This document shows positions 21,109-33,991 of a stretch of 64,000 bases of DNA, piece by piece. Positions within the stretch are counted from its first letter, which is position 1, and each line of letters opens with the position of its first letter. Below the pieces are notes generated by a model. That model was not told where the DNA came from and did not search any database. It saw only the letters and a program-made list of their open reading frames with translations. A program made the translations under genes and the position numbers. Origin of the DNA: Andrena cerasifolii (lineage: Eukaryota; Arthropoda; Insecta; Hymenoptera; Andrenidae); NCBI RefSeq assembly GCF_050908995.1, contig NC_135131.1:11426001-11490000 (forward strand), given 5' to 3'.

Positions 21109-24100
21109 TGTAGCATTCTAATTCTCGCCGCTGAAAAATGCTAATGCCTCGTCTCTCCTCTCAGTTGGCCGCGCCACGCCGCGCCGTTCATTTCGCTCTG
21201 TCTCGTTGTAGCGCCAAGTTAAGCCCCGGCTTGACTTTCATATTTCGTGTCACCTCCCTTCCCCCCCGATGCTCTCGTCTTCGTTGCCGATCTGTCGCTG
21301 TCTATTCGGCTGATCGAGCCACCGCCACGCAAACATTCGATTCTGTCAAGTCGGTAATACTTGACTTTTCACTTGATCCGCGATCGTAATTCATGACTTG
21401 TTGCAACAAAGTTTGCTCAATGATCGCAGCCGCGTCGCGCCCCGTCCAACTTGCCACGAATTCGTATCAATGGCTTCTGCCGCGTTAACATTATTCCCGG
21501 TGCTGTGTACTTTTTTAACCTTCCGATTAGCAGCTCGAGGGTTCCGAAAAGAGGTTCCGTTGCGTTTCAGCTTAATAGGCGTCTCTGGGACTCTAACAAT
21601 AAGAGAGCCTCGGGGGTATCAAGTTTCTCGAATTTCAAGTGGAATTAAGGGTTTCTGCAATCTGCAGACCACGCTCCAATTCGGTTCACGGAAGTTCAGT
21701 TCCGTCTAGCTTGACGGTTAAAGGTGATGTTCAGCGGAACTCGCTCGAGTGTCGCGCCAACTTGGTTCCACGGAACGGACAGGCCTAATGATTCGGCTTA
21801 AGCGTGAATATATATGTACGCGACAGGTGCGCGCATCGCGATTCGCGGACCGCGCCGGGCCCACTCACTGTTTCGGGCAATGATAGAGGGTAATGGTAAA
21901 TGTCCTCCGCGGATGCACCTGCCGACGATTCCAGACTCCAAGGAGCTTCGCAGTCTCCATTGCCTTTTCACAGTCTTCGTACTTTTATCGCTATGTAGGC
22001 CAATCCTTAGAACTCGCGATGCGATCGACCACGCTAATTGATAACGAAAAGGTGACAAAAATTTTTCAGGTCGACCGTAACACGTTGGACGATAACTAAA
22101 CGCGCCGCTGCGCTCCTCGACGTTGCTTAACGACGATTCGTGTTAAAGAGCAGCATTTCATTCGGCTAGGTCGTGAGAAGGCGCCATGAATTTTCAATGA
22201 AATAAGCTTCCCGCCTTTCGGTTCTTTCCCCATTTTCCCCCGTGGCTCCGTCTTAATTGCTGCTGCGAGTAGAGCGCTGACCATTCCAGCTCGATCTGGC
22301 CGAAGCGAAATATGCCCTTTGGCTTTACTTTGCTCAACACGTCCGCTCGTAATCGCTAATCACTATCGCGAAAGTCGCAATTTCTCGATCGAGGAAAGCG
22401 CCATTAACTTGTTAGCTGGGTCATTACACGGCTAGGTATCCCGACGAATTCATAAGTAGAGCAGAGTCTCAGCAAACCCGTAGGAGCTGTTCCGAAAACA
22501 GAATTTCATCGTGTTCGGCGTCTTATTGGGGAAAAAGAGCGGCACGGTGGGGGCGAGGGTGCTAGGAGCTCTGACGGAGACCGTGGTATCGTTTGGTCGT
22601 CGGATCGATGATTCGCGATTCCATCGAGCGCGAAAGGTCGAGACCCGGTCTCTCTCTTGTCAGACATTCAGCAGTGGCGGCGCGCGGCGCACGGTCGGAT
22701 TGTTTTCATCCGACGAAAATGGCTCGCCGTGAAAATAGACGACTTTCCCTGTGTGCGTGCGTGCGCGCGTAGAAACGGGGATGATGCAGTTGGCCTGGAT
22801 AAAGGTCAGTGGCCGACCTAGCCCCCCAGCGCCCCGACCACCAGCTCTCTGCCACCCACCGGTATTGATTTTGTTAACCTTCTAGGTTCTAGCCCCCGTG
22901 CACCCTCTGCTGCCGCTGCCGCTGCCTCGGACGCCGCCCCCTCCGCCAATGACATCTTGCTAGCGTGCTGTTCTAGCCTTTGCCGCCTGTAGTTTCCCCT
23001 GTAGTAGAACTCGAATTTCAGGTGGGTTAATTGAAATCGTTAATGGCGTTGCGCGGCGTCTACGGCGTATTTTTCGTTTCGAATTGCAAAGGCGTCGCAT
23101 TCGCGTGTTTTCTTCGCGACTCTAATCAGGTTACAGCTTTGTTGCGATTTCTCGGGGAGCAGAGCCATTATGCTAAAAAGATTGATAAAACGGAGGCGCA
23201 GCTTTTTCCATGTGTTTCCCTTCTCGTTTATTCCTCCGTGCAAAGCGACAAATGGAGTCTGAAAGTTGTTGAACCCTTGCCTCCTCGGCTCGCGATGCAC
23301 TTACCTATTTATGCCCTCCGTCTCGGGCAAAGTTCCGCTGTCGAGCGCAATCAGGAGTGCGCAGGGTGTTTCGAAGGGATACGAGCAGCGCCGCGCCGCG
23401 AATGGACGTCCCTGAGCCGAACCGAGATTTAGTAGGCGATTCGCGGCAATCCTCGAAACTACCTATTTCAGGGTGCTCTCGGACGTCTCCCCAATTACGG
23501 CAAGTTTGATGGAAGGAAACCGACCGCGTCGGTGGAATATCCCATTCCTCTCGGCCGCCTTTGAAATTTCAGCAAGTCTGTCTCGATCCAAGCACCCACT
23601 TGTAGGTATACTCGAGCACTGGTATTCGTCGCACTTTCAGCACCAGCCAATATCTCAGAGACTTCGTAACGGCGCGTACCCCTGCCATAATTTATGATCA
23701 CCGGCTGCATTCTTACGCCTACTCGCAGATTTATTCAGCGCGTTCATTAACGCATTCCTGGGCTTTCCGTTTCGAAAAGGGAGGCCCGATTCGCGTATCG
23801 CGCGACTGTCCTCGGGCCCCGGACCCTTTGAAGACGTATCGCCTGTGCCTCGGCTCTCGGCTCTCCAATTCACGCCTGCCTCGTAGGTGCATCGCTGCAT
23901 GTGCCTGCACGCGTGCCTTTGTGCGCGTGTGCACAAGCAGCTAGCGTACAACGCCGGGCCCGCGCAAGCGGAATTCTAATGTCGCGTATCTGTGCCACTG
24001 TGCGAATTGAATTGCAATTATATGCTTGATTTACTTGTCATTCAGCCGGGACTCCTCGAGAATTGCATCCACGACATTTGGCGCCACTCCATCTTCGTCG

Positions 24101-24258
24101 GGTGCGCGGTGTAGGCAACGGTGCCCACCTGCTGTCCGTTTCCTCGCGAACTCGGATAACCGCTCGTTCCGACGGCGATCCCGCGAAATTCTTCGCGTTG
24201 CATGGGTTGTTTGTCGTAGGAACATCTGTCAATTACGAGCGTGACTAGCCTCAGTCTC
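21109..24258. other. Gene-poor GC-rich DNA
   Basis: No coding exon recognised. The region around 22740-22990 is pyrimidine/C-rich with short GTGCGTGC repeats. A MMQLAWIK frame before a GTCAGT at about 22806 could mimic a first coding exon, but nothing supports it. Confidence 0.4.
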
Positions 24259-24485
24259 ACAAGTAAACATTCAGTTATAGGGAATAGAGTTTCCCGATTT
24301 CGAATATATATTTTTAAAGTACTCATAGTAACTAAGAAATCCTGAAAATTATATCTGCAAATCCTCTTATTTAAGAATAATTGGCTAAAACCTGGCATCT
24401 GTATGTTTTTTACTTTACCGAGTACTTTAAAAATATATATTACAAATCGGGAAACTCTATTCCCTATAAGTGAATGTTTACTTGT
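24259..24485. mobile_element. MITE with 65-bp terminal inverted repeats
   Basis: Arms 24259-24323 and 24421-24485 are nearly perfect inverses. They start ACAAGTAAACATTCA and run through GGGAATAGAGTTTCCCGATT to TTTTTAAAGTACT. The 97-bp centre is unique. There is no coding capacity. The target-site duplication is not clear, so the family is not assigned. Confidence 0.8.
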
Positions 24486-27400
24486 AAGTAGTCGGAGAGA
24501 GATCCCGCGAGAATCGATTCAGCGCCTCCCAATCGGTAATACTTGGATCGGTAATAATTAATCTTGTCATCGGCCAACGCGAGATAGCGGTCTACATCCG
24601 TCGACTCGTTAATCCTCAGCGGGCCCCGCGTTTCTCGCGCAGCCCGAAAATAATCGCCGCGGCGAATTTGCAAGCCACGGCGCGACGTCCAGTACAAGAA
24701 TATCGGCCAATGGCGAGATTTATACCGACGCGACGCGCAGTGCCACGAGCGCGTACATCGCGTGCTATTGACGGTATTACTATGAATTTGCATATACACA
24801 TATGCAAATCGCGTGGCGCGGCGCGAACGTCCTCCTATTGATCAGCGTTGTATTTGGCGACGGCCAGCGCTGCGGGGCGAACGGTAAATACGCTTCCATT
24901 AACGCGCTTCAGCCAAGAAACACGCCTAGTCCGGGAGAATCGATAGTATCTTCCGTGGTTGCTAATCGTGTTAATTAATACTCCCACGGTCCCCCATTGT
25001 CGTCGAGGCCCCGATGCGCCGGCGATAATGTCGATTCTTGCTCAACGCCAGCGGAATCGCTCGACTCGCTCTGTTATTATTTAGAAGGGGGGTGATGCTT
25101 GCAATTAGTTGAACTCTCGCCTCAGCGCGGAGTGCTTTGAAGGCACAAAAGTTTTCAAGGGAAGCGGAGTACGGTTTGAAGATCCGAGAGATTTCACAGG
25201 GCAGTGGCTCCGTTAATGAATTAAAGGCTGACCTGAATCCGGGATAGGTTCACTTATGACCCAGTTGAGGATCCCGAGGATAGAGAAGGACCAGAGTTTG
25301 CGAAAGACAGCGTCCTTCTCTTCTACCGGGCGCGGCAGTTGAAAAGAGGGGCAGAAACGGAGGAAAGGTCATTGTCGGAGAACGGAGACATTTCAATCGG
25401 GAATCGAGCGGTCAGGGCCGAACAGCCTTTGACTGTTCAACCCTTGCGCGGTAGAGCGTGGCCGGAGCGAAAAGTCCCAACTACTTAGGTATATGAATCA
25501 TTGTAAGTAGTAGACGCGAATACAGATTATTCGGATAGCTCTTGGCAGCCAGAGATGCTTAAAGAAACAAAACAGGGTTGAGATTGTTTGGCATCCAGGC
25601 CGTTTCAAATTTCCACTTCGCAGATACAAAATTTCATTCACCAAACACTGGTATCCTTCGATGCACTCCAGCTTGTTGACTCATTTAGAGAGGACACGGT
25701 ACGAAACCGCGCAGATTTAAATAAGGTTTCGATAAGCGTTATCACTGAACACGATCCAGGACTACTTGAAAACAATGGAGTAGTTAGATCCCAGATAAGA
25801 ATACGAATGACAAGATTACTTTTGCCAGCAATCTCCAGTTGACCTTTCCCCGCGGTTCACGTCCATCGTGGATGACTGGATATCCGAGCGGGCAATTCGC
25901 TGCGAACCGTTTCACGATCGACAGGGAGACGAAACGTGTCGAAAGGCGGCTGGTTTAAGGTTTTCGCGGCGCGGCGGCAACTCGTTGGATTCACCTGCTC
26001 GCCACACCTGCGAGAAAGCCCCACGGGCAGTGTACCCGCATCTTCAATTATCGTGATTAACGAAAGCCGGCTAGGCCCGACAGACGTTTATTGTACCGCG
26101 CGATTGACAGTAGCGCGATTATTCCGCGATTTAAGCCGCCCGTTCCCGTGGAACGTCCGCCAAGTTTTACGACCAGCTCGTTTCCCTTGCTCTATAAACG
26201 CCAGGAGTATGCAGCAAGTCGGATTAGATATTAGACGCTTAACACACGCAGAGGATCGTATTCTCGGTTCCACTGGGACTTGCGAGAATCCGCTTTGCGA
26301 TCTTCTTTATTCGCGCTCGCGAATTTCCGTGCTTTCGTGTAATCGCTTGTAAAATCGATAGGAGAATCCTCTGATCGAACGCGATTAATTTCATAATGGT
26401 ACGTTGTATTAGGATTAGGCGAAGACGCCGGTGATCGTTAACTGAAAGCTGTCCGCGCGTCTGCGCCGAGCCTTAACGTGACAAATAGACAATTAATGAA
26501 GCAACGCGATTCCTTAATGAGCCTCCGATTCCTTGGGACGCGACAGCGCCTATTGCCGCGAACATTGTGTGGTTTATTGTTGTGTCAGTTATGAGTTATG
26601 AGTTATAGAGTAGTCGAACGGAATGAATGGTTCTTTAGATAACGAAACGTGGATATCGCGATTGTAAATATTCATCCGCGGGTATCTTCCGAGCGAATGA
26701 ATGGGTTTACGTAACCACGTAACGCGTCCCCCAACGGCCAACTTCAGATGCTGCGGTTGTAAAGTAGGTATTTGACTGTGGGAGAGATTTTCATGGAATA
26801 TTTATTAATAATCTCGTACAATTCCTTCGACATAATCCCCCCGGTGCACGGCGGTGTTCGTATATGTATTGTTTCGAGGCGCTCACCGGCCGGGCCGCGT
26901 ATCCGACATCAATTACCTCCAATTATCGAGGGATAGTCATTCCTTGCCGGATGATAAACGCGTTTTCACTCCGGCGACTAGCGAGCGTGTATCCTTTCCT
27001 CCGCGATCGTTAACAATGTTACACACCGAGAACTGCTTGCTGCACACTCGTTTAACCTTATGAACGGGAGCGAGTGCTCGCTCATTTTCCACTTAGAGCG
27101 CCTTGCGTCGCTCGTTGGGACGGGAATGAAACGTGGTGTGACCCAGTTATTGTCTCACGCCGATTTTCGACTTCTGGATACCGGTCGTTGGCATCGCAGC
27201 CACCTATTCCCCTATCCACTAGAAAATCTACTTTCCCTATTTCGTAGAGTCGCAGAGATTGGTTCCACCGAATCCTCGTGTCCCCTTTTCAAATTTCTTT
27301 CTCGACGATCGACTTTCTATTTGCCAGGGCCAGAAGACGAAGAAGGCGCTAATTGCTTGCCAGGCGTATTTTGGGCCCAGAAGCCGTCGCGTCGCCGATT

Positions 27401-30400
27401 TATCTCCAGAAAGGAGACAGATTTTCGGGTGGTTCGAGTAGCAAGTTAGTGGCACAATGGCTCGTCTGGAGATTACAGGATGTGTGAATGGAGACCCGTA
27501 GCCGTGGGCCATGCTCAGCCAATGGGGCCCATCCCGGCCCATCCCGGCCCATCCCGACGCGGCGCAACACATTCCTAAGGTTTGACGTTGGACTCTAATA
27601 GAAAAACTGGGCATCTGCCAGGGGCGTAGCAGCCGTCGTCGCGGGAATAACAATACGACGAACGCGAACACGCGTGTCGACGACGAGCTTCTGGCTATTC
27701 TTTTTCGCCTTCTTTCGCTCTAATCGACGACCTCCGTTCGTAGAAGCTCCGGTCGCAGGAGATGCCGCCTTTAGCCGCGCACTTGGAAACGTGAAACTTT
27801 TACCCGAGCCTCTGTCCAGCCATCCTAACCCCGACCTTAACAAATTTCAGGCACGTCGTTTTGGCTGGCAAACACTCGGCGAGCAATCCAATTTCGCGGC
27901 AATCGCGACGCAGTAGCTGACAAATAAGCGCCGCCCAATTTTTATGGGCGAGACAGCGTAGCATCGATTAATTAACCCTGTCGCTCGGCCCGGAAAATAA
28001 AATTCAATTAGAAATATTGCTCGGCATCCTTGAAACGTTAATTAAAGAACCCACCGCACCGATCGAGGCGTCACGGGTCACAGGAAATAGCAGCCGACGG
28101 AATCAGGATTCGAGTCTGCGAACTCCTGGCCCCTCGTTTCGACGCAGGGAAATGAGAACGGAAGGGAGATTTGCCCGCTTGGAAACGGTTGGGAAGAAAA
28201 GGATCAGCTGGTCAGGGATCGCTGGCACGGGATTTCAGCTGGAATCTTTAGATTGATTGGATAGATCGGTCCGACCAATTGAGCTATCTGGGTCGTGGGC
28301 GGATTCCATTTCCCTAAGTTGAATATTCCGAACGGCCACGCTCCGACACGGCGCGGCGACGAGTGAAAACGATTCCGGTTACGATTCCGACTCCCCCGCC
28401 GGCTATCGAAAACCGTTAAAAGGGGTCGTCGCAAAGATCCCTCGCGTAGCAATTTATGCCGGGAACTGGGGCAATAAAGCCGGGATCATCTCCCGGCTGT
28501 TGAAACTTCTGGAAGCAACAGAGCTGCCCCGACCTAATATCTGCGAGTGGCCGCCGCACTGCCCGCAATATCAAGCTTCCTTTACAGCAATTTGCGCGGT
28601 ATCGTTGGCCTAAAGTCGCGGGAACGGTCTGGCCGTGGTGCGGCAGCCTAGCCGGTTTCGCTGGAAGCCGATTTTTCCGCGTCCTAGAGAAGGAAGACAG
28701 CGTAGTAATTGGGCATTTGCCAGGGGCGTACGCGGTGCGGCGCGGCATGTCGTCGGGGTTGGAATATCAATCGCGAGCCGGTGGCGTCGGTGGCGAATCG
28801 TTAACAGAGATGGTGGAGAGCGAGTCACAGGCTCGCCGATCGCGAAACAGAATTCCCCAGGGCCTAGCGAGAGTGCAAGCACGTAAGGCGTATCGGGCGC
28901 GAGGCCACCGGTGCATTGTCATCTTCCCACACGCGATGCACGCAATCAAGTACGAGCGATACGACCGAGCCGTGGCTTTTTCAACGGGGAAAAACTGTGC
29001 CCCGGCTTCGATAACCTGGTTCTGTTCGCGAATTCACGGTCGCACGCTGAGGATCGTACCGAGGTAACCGAGCACCGCGAGCTCCTCCGCGGAAGGAAGA
29101 AGATCAAGTCCTAGAGTCTAGAGACTGTAGACGGTCGATGGCGCCGGTGGTCAGATCGCACGTCTGAGCACAAATCGTCGACTTGTGGAGCTAACGAAAT
29201 TTCCGAGTGTTCGCGTTGTTTACGAGGCGGTCGGCGCTGCTAGGGGTGCGCGAGATCGTAAATCACTGGCCATTTATTCCACAGCACGGGGGCTCTTTCA
29301 ACCCGCGATACTTTCATCCACTTTCTGCCTTTGGCTTTAGCTTTCCATCTAGGGTAATTTCCACTCTGATCACGCTGCCTTTCTCTCGTCGCGATCAACT
29401 GGACTGGACCAGTCGCCATGGATATCGATCGTTAAATTACCTGAATATCCTGGACGCCGATGAAATCTTCCTCGAGGAGCGCGAAGACGACGGCGGACTC
29501 CATTCAAGATGCTTTGAAGACGAAAGATCGCGATCGCCAAAGTATAACGACGGGCATTTAATTAAAGTCCCTCGGGTGCAGCAGTTGGGGTACCTACTTA
29601 ATTAATATTTTCCTGGGTAACTGGTCGGCGCTAGGGCTTCATGGTTAAAGTTGCACATTTATTCCCCATGAAATTTGCATGGAAACGCTCCCGGCTCGAG
29701 CGTTCTCTGTCCTCGCGAACTTTTTCTCTGCGATCCCATCGCACGATCCGTGAACGTGTCCTGTTGAATCACTCGACGAACGATCGCTGATTTATTTCAA
29801 TGTTAAGTAGGTCGACTTTCATCATCCGTGATGAAGAAAAAAAAAGGAAAGGCGAAAGATGGTAAAGTCACCGGCGAATTTTATTCAGCTCAAAGAAACC
29901 CGAGATTAGAATTTCAAGAGGATACCGCCGACATCATCTCGCATGACGTCACGTATTTTTGACGAATAGAGCGATACGTCAACCTGCCCTTCGATCCTTT
30001 CTCTGCGAAACCTGTGTTTTAGAAAGATGGTTCCATCTGGAGACCAGGCGAGAAAAAGTAAAGCTTGACCTCCTTTTGGTCGGTGTATCCAAATTCTACC
30101 AGTTGGAAGGAATATACATTTCAGAGAGGAATGTCCAGAAAGAAGCCTGATATTTTTCATCGTCGCTTGAACCTCGCGTGCGCCGATGTCAGCCATGCAA
30201 CGTTGAACAAGTATCACTCGTATCCCCACTTTGTCAATTATCTTAATGCAGTTACGTAACGATAGCGTGCACGTGTTTCTGTACGCTGGTATCGTCTTCG
30301 TTTAGTGTAAACGAGCAGGGTTACACGAGCAAACTCTTTCAATGCAGCAAGAAATGCAAGAAAGTCCTGTTGTCTGTTTTCATGTCTGGTCGAAAGGATT

Positions 30401-33332
30401 AACTCGTTAAGCTTCTCGATAAAAACAGCACTTGGAACGAGGAATTTTTCCTTCTTCTCATACTTATACATATAGTGTTGGCGACAGGAAAGAGAATGTT
30501 CTATAGCGATAGGTTTCCCTCACTAATTTTCTGAAGAAAGGAAACAGTAAAGACGAAACGATTTCGGATTCTACATAGAATAATTTTCCAAGAACTGCAC
30601 GCGTGGCTCGAGGCTTCGGAGGTGTTTTTAGCCGAGAACGAACGTAGGAAGGCTTCCTCTGTCTCCTGTTTTTAAGATTAACGGGACTGCTCTGAAGAAG
30701 CTAGCCCTGTTAATTGGTATTTGCTTAGCTGAGGAGCCAGAGCGAAGGCTGGTCGACGGTAGGAATGGTGAAGAGCTGGTTCATCGGAAAGTGCTGTTTG
30801 TAGAATCACCTTTTAGAATTAAGAGCGATTACAGCGGAGACACGAGTGGCAAGGGATGGTGACACTGGGCGGCCAAATCGTTCACCTGTTAAATATTAAT
30901 CAAAACTATCGCGACTTCCCTCCGAATATCCACTCGGAACGCTCGTGAATTCGAAGCAGTACCTACTTAGGTACCATTGCCAACAAGGTTGCAGTTATTT
31001 CCTCCGTACCGAATCCGATAGCAGAAAACAAGGAAGTAGAAGAGAGAAAGGTAGTCACACAGATACGTAGGGGGTCGTTAAAACGGGAAAATGTGTGCAG
31101 ACCGAAGGTAGAAAATTGCGAAGAGGAGAAGGAGGAGGAGGAGACGAGGGATCACGAAGTACGTTCTTCGGCGAGTACGTAACCGAGGGTCGAATAACGC
31201 GATTGGACTCGCGATGAAGCAGAGCCACGAGAAGAAGAAGAGAAGAAGCAGAGGAGGCAGATGGGGGTGTTGGTAAAGGAAAAGGGGGAGGGGAGGGGGG
31301 GGTGAAGAGGAAAGAGAAGCGGCGGAGGCGGAGGAGAGGTTCACAATAGCTCAACTCTGGAATGAGGAAGTCTCGCGCGGGACGACACCGCGGGAATACT
31401 AAAGTCTGGGTTACTAATAGTTGGTTACACGACGCGTATTCCAGCCTCAAAGCTCTCCCGAGGTGGACTGTGGAACTTCTCTAGGGATCCGTATTTGTGT
31501 GCCGGGTGACTTTGTATCGGCGCCATTTGTCCGTGTTGCCACGCAGCAAAAGGGTTCTTAGTTGTCTTATTTGATGCTCGTCTCTGACCGGTCACGCGTC
31601 GCGGCTGGTGATTTGCGATTCACTTCTGGGAACGAACGAGGGGGACTTGGGACTGGGTCAAGAATTAGCCGAGTTTCATAGGACGATTTTACGACTCGTT
31701 CCCTGTCCTTCTCTAGCAAATTTGCAAATTCGCGATCTTTCAGCTCGTACTCGGATCGTTGGAAATTGAAAGAAACGAGAGACCAAAACGGTTTCTCCAC
31801 GTTTCTTTTTCAACTGGCGGGCATGTGGGTAGCATAACACGGCTGCTTTTTCTCCAATTTGTCTCGCAGCAAGCAGTAAATCCTCCGCGAGGCTTCACCT
31901 CTGACTGGTCAGTTCGACCGAGCCTCGTAACGCAACCTTCCCTTTTCTTCTGTTTCTCGAAATTCTGCTTTTATCGACTCTCGCTGCTCCAAAGACAACC
32001 GACCGGTGCCCCTCTCTGTTTTACTACATAGTTAGCAGATCGTTCCTACTCGTTGGCCCAGCGAAAAAGAGTAAGTTGCAGGTTGCGAGTAAATCCGTGC
32101 GAAGTAGGTATCCCGTTAATCTGGCAAGTAATGGCACGTTGGTGCGTTATATATCGCGGATCATAAATCACCGGTGTATAAATCGTTTAGCATAACAACG
32201 CAAGCAGCGAAGATAATGCATACTTTTCAGCCGCGGAAAAGGATCCGCTATTTCCGATGAGTTCGCGAGAGGATCTTCAGGAACCTCGGGTGAGGATCTC
32301 TGCATTGTTAAATCAGCATTCATTGTAGCTTTGCAGCGATTTTTTCTGCCACTCCGAGAACCATCCTGAAGGATGATGAAACGACCTCGCGAGTACCTAC
32401 CACTTGCTCGCGATGAAACTTTACAGTGGAACTTTCCTTCCCCTAAACTTCTCAACTCTAACAGCTCTTCGCGCGGCCTCCGTGGCTCCCCGATACGACA
32501 ATCTGGAAATGCAAATAACGTCCCCGATATTGGTAATGAATTTTCGGGCACGTCTGTGGACAATTGGATTTTTATGGGCGCGTGAAATACGGTCGACAGG
32601 AAAGAGGAAAATGCTGGCGATATTGCGTTGTATCTGTCGTGGCCGATACAAAGCGTTTTACGCAATCGCGGTGGAACATTTGCTGAATATTGTCTCTGTT
32701 CTTCGCTTTCTATCGAGGCTAAGTCGATGATAATACGAAGATACGCGGGGACATTAAGTTTCTTCGCGCGAATCGGGTTAACGATAACGTAATTCAAAGG
32801 TGCACGTCAGAAATCACCTTCCACGCTTCTGTCAGGGTCTGAGCTGTCGTTTTATCACAGCACAGCACATCGAATCGTTCATCTCGGATGTTGCAGCTGG
32901 CGCAGGACACTCGCGCTGCACTTTCCTCGGAATACAATCCGAACGCGTCTGGCGTCTCGTCGCGTCGCGTCAGGGCTGGAAGCTGCAGCGTAGCAGGCTA
33001 TGTCGAGGGCGAGCCATTAAATCGTTTATATCAATCGTCGCCGATTGGCTTTCTCTCGTCTCTCAACTTTTTTTCCCATTCCCGGGTCAGGAGCGTGGCG
33101 GGCCGTTGATGCTACGCTCGCGAGGGAGAGGTCAGAGCAAACAGGTGAATCAGCCTGGCAAGAGATTCGCCCTTGGCCCTCGTCCTGGCGGACGAATCGC
33201 TTCATTAAATCGATTGTGTTTCAATCTGGCCCGCTAATATGCCAGACCCGGGCCAGACGTGCCACGGCACTGCACCGTGTCGTGTCGTTCGGCTGCGGCT
33301 GTGGCTGCGGCCGCGGCCGCGGCTGCTGAAGC
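24486..33332. other. Gene-poor GC-rich DNA, 8.8 kb
   Basis: No coding exon recognised on either strand. Open frames up to 209 codons (32168-32797, -) have no recognisable motif and overlap equally long frames on the other strand. It contains a triple GGCCCATCCC repeat (about 27526-27556) and a polypurine tract (31118-31337). Confidence 0.4.
31118..31337. repeat. Polypurine tract with G-runs
   Basis: Mostly A/G on the plus strand: GAAGGAGGAGGAGGAGA, then AAGAAGAAGAGAAGAAG, and a run of GGGGGAGGGGAGGGGGG at about 31288. The last could form a G-quadruplex. The opposite strand reads as a proline/serine/leucine-rich frame, an artefact of the composition. Confidence 0.65.
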
Positions 33333-33414
33333 TGACCTACATGCCCGTCCAAAATAATCCGACACCGCCGGCAAGACCTTAACCGCGACCCTTGCTGGAG
33401 CCAGATCGAAGAAC
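33333..33414. repeat. Dispersed direct repeat, copy A
   Basis: About 82 bp, roughly 80% identical to 33911-33991 in the same orientation. Shared blocks include TGACCTACA, CGTCCAAAAT, AGACCTTAACCG and TGCTGGAGC. It is probably a fragment of an interspersed repeat. Confidence 0.65.
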
Positions 33415-33910
33415 GAGCCTCGCTGCGCGACCCTTGATGCGCTCGCAACGGCACGGCCGAGCCCCTTTGTGTCTGGACTGTGGTCTCCTGTTAAAACCGC
33501 CCGCCGACTCTTCTGCTGCGATTCCACTTCTTCCAATTTTCCAAACACTCGTCGGGGAATTGCTGTTGCGCCAGCCTGCCGCTACTTTCTCGGAGGGAGG
33601 TCCACCAACGTTGCTTGCCGCTGTAGCACGCGCCTTTAGCTATACTCCCAGCTAAAGATTTTCGGCCCCGAAGGCCACGCAGTTGGCCACCCACCTACCC
33701 ATTTACCGCAACTACAGTCACGCTTGAGAGATGAACGTGTCTTCTATGCTAGCGCCAGTCGGAGAGTTAGACTCGCGTGTTTCCTGTTCCCGAATCGTGG
33801 GACTCGGACGAAGAACAGGCGGGAGGATAGATTTAACAGCGTTCGAAGGACGGCTCGGTGCATGAAATTAAAAGCGTTGACGGCGTGTGATCGGGCCGCT
33901 TAAAAAGCAG

Positions 33911-33991
33911 TGACCTACACGGGCGTCCAAAATGATCTGACACTGCAGGCCAGACCTTAACCGTGACCCCTGCTGGAGCAGCTCGAAGGGC
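33911..33991. repeat. Dispersed direct repeat, copy B
   Basis: Second copy of the repeat at 33333-33414, 578 bp downstream in the same orientation. On the minus strand both copies stay open and read VKVxPAVSDxFGRxCRS, with five of nine differences in that part at third codon positions. A decayed coding repeat is possible. Confidence 0.65.

Noticed and set aside
32168..32797. Minus-strand 209-codon frame
   Set aside because: Overlaps open frames on the other strand, has no recognisable motif, and frames of this length recur throughout the CpG-rich region.
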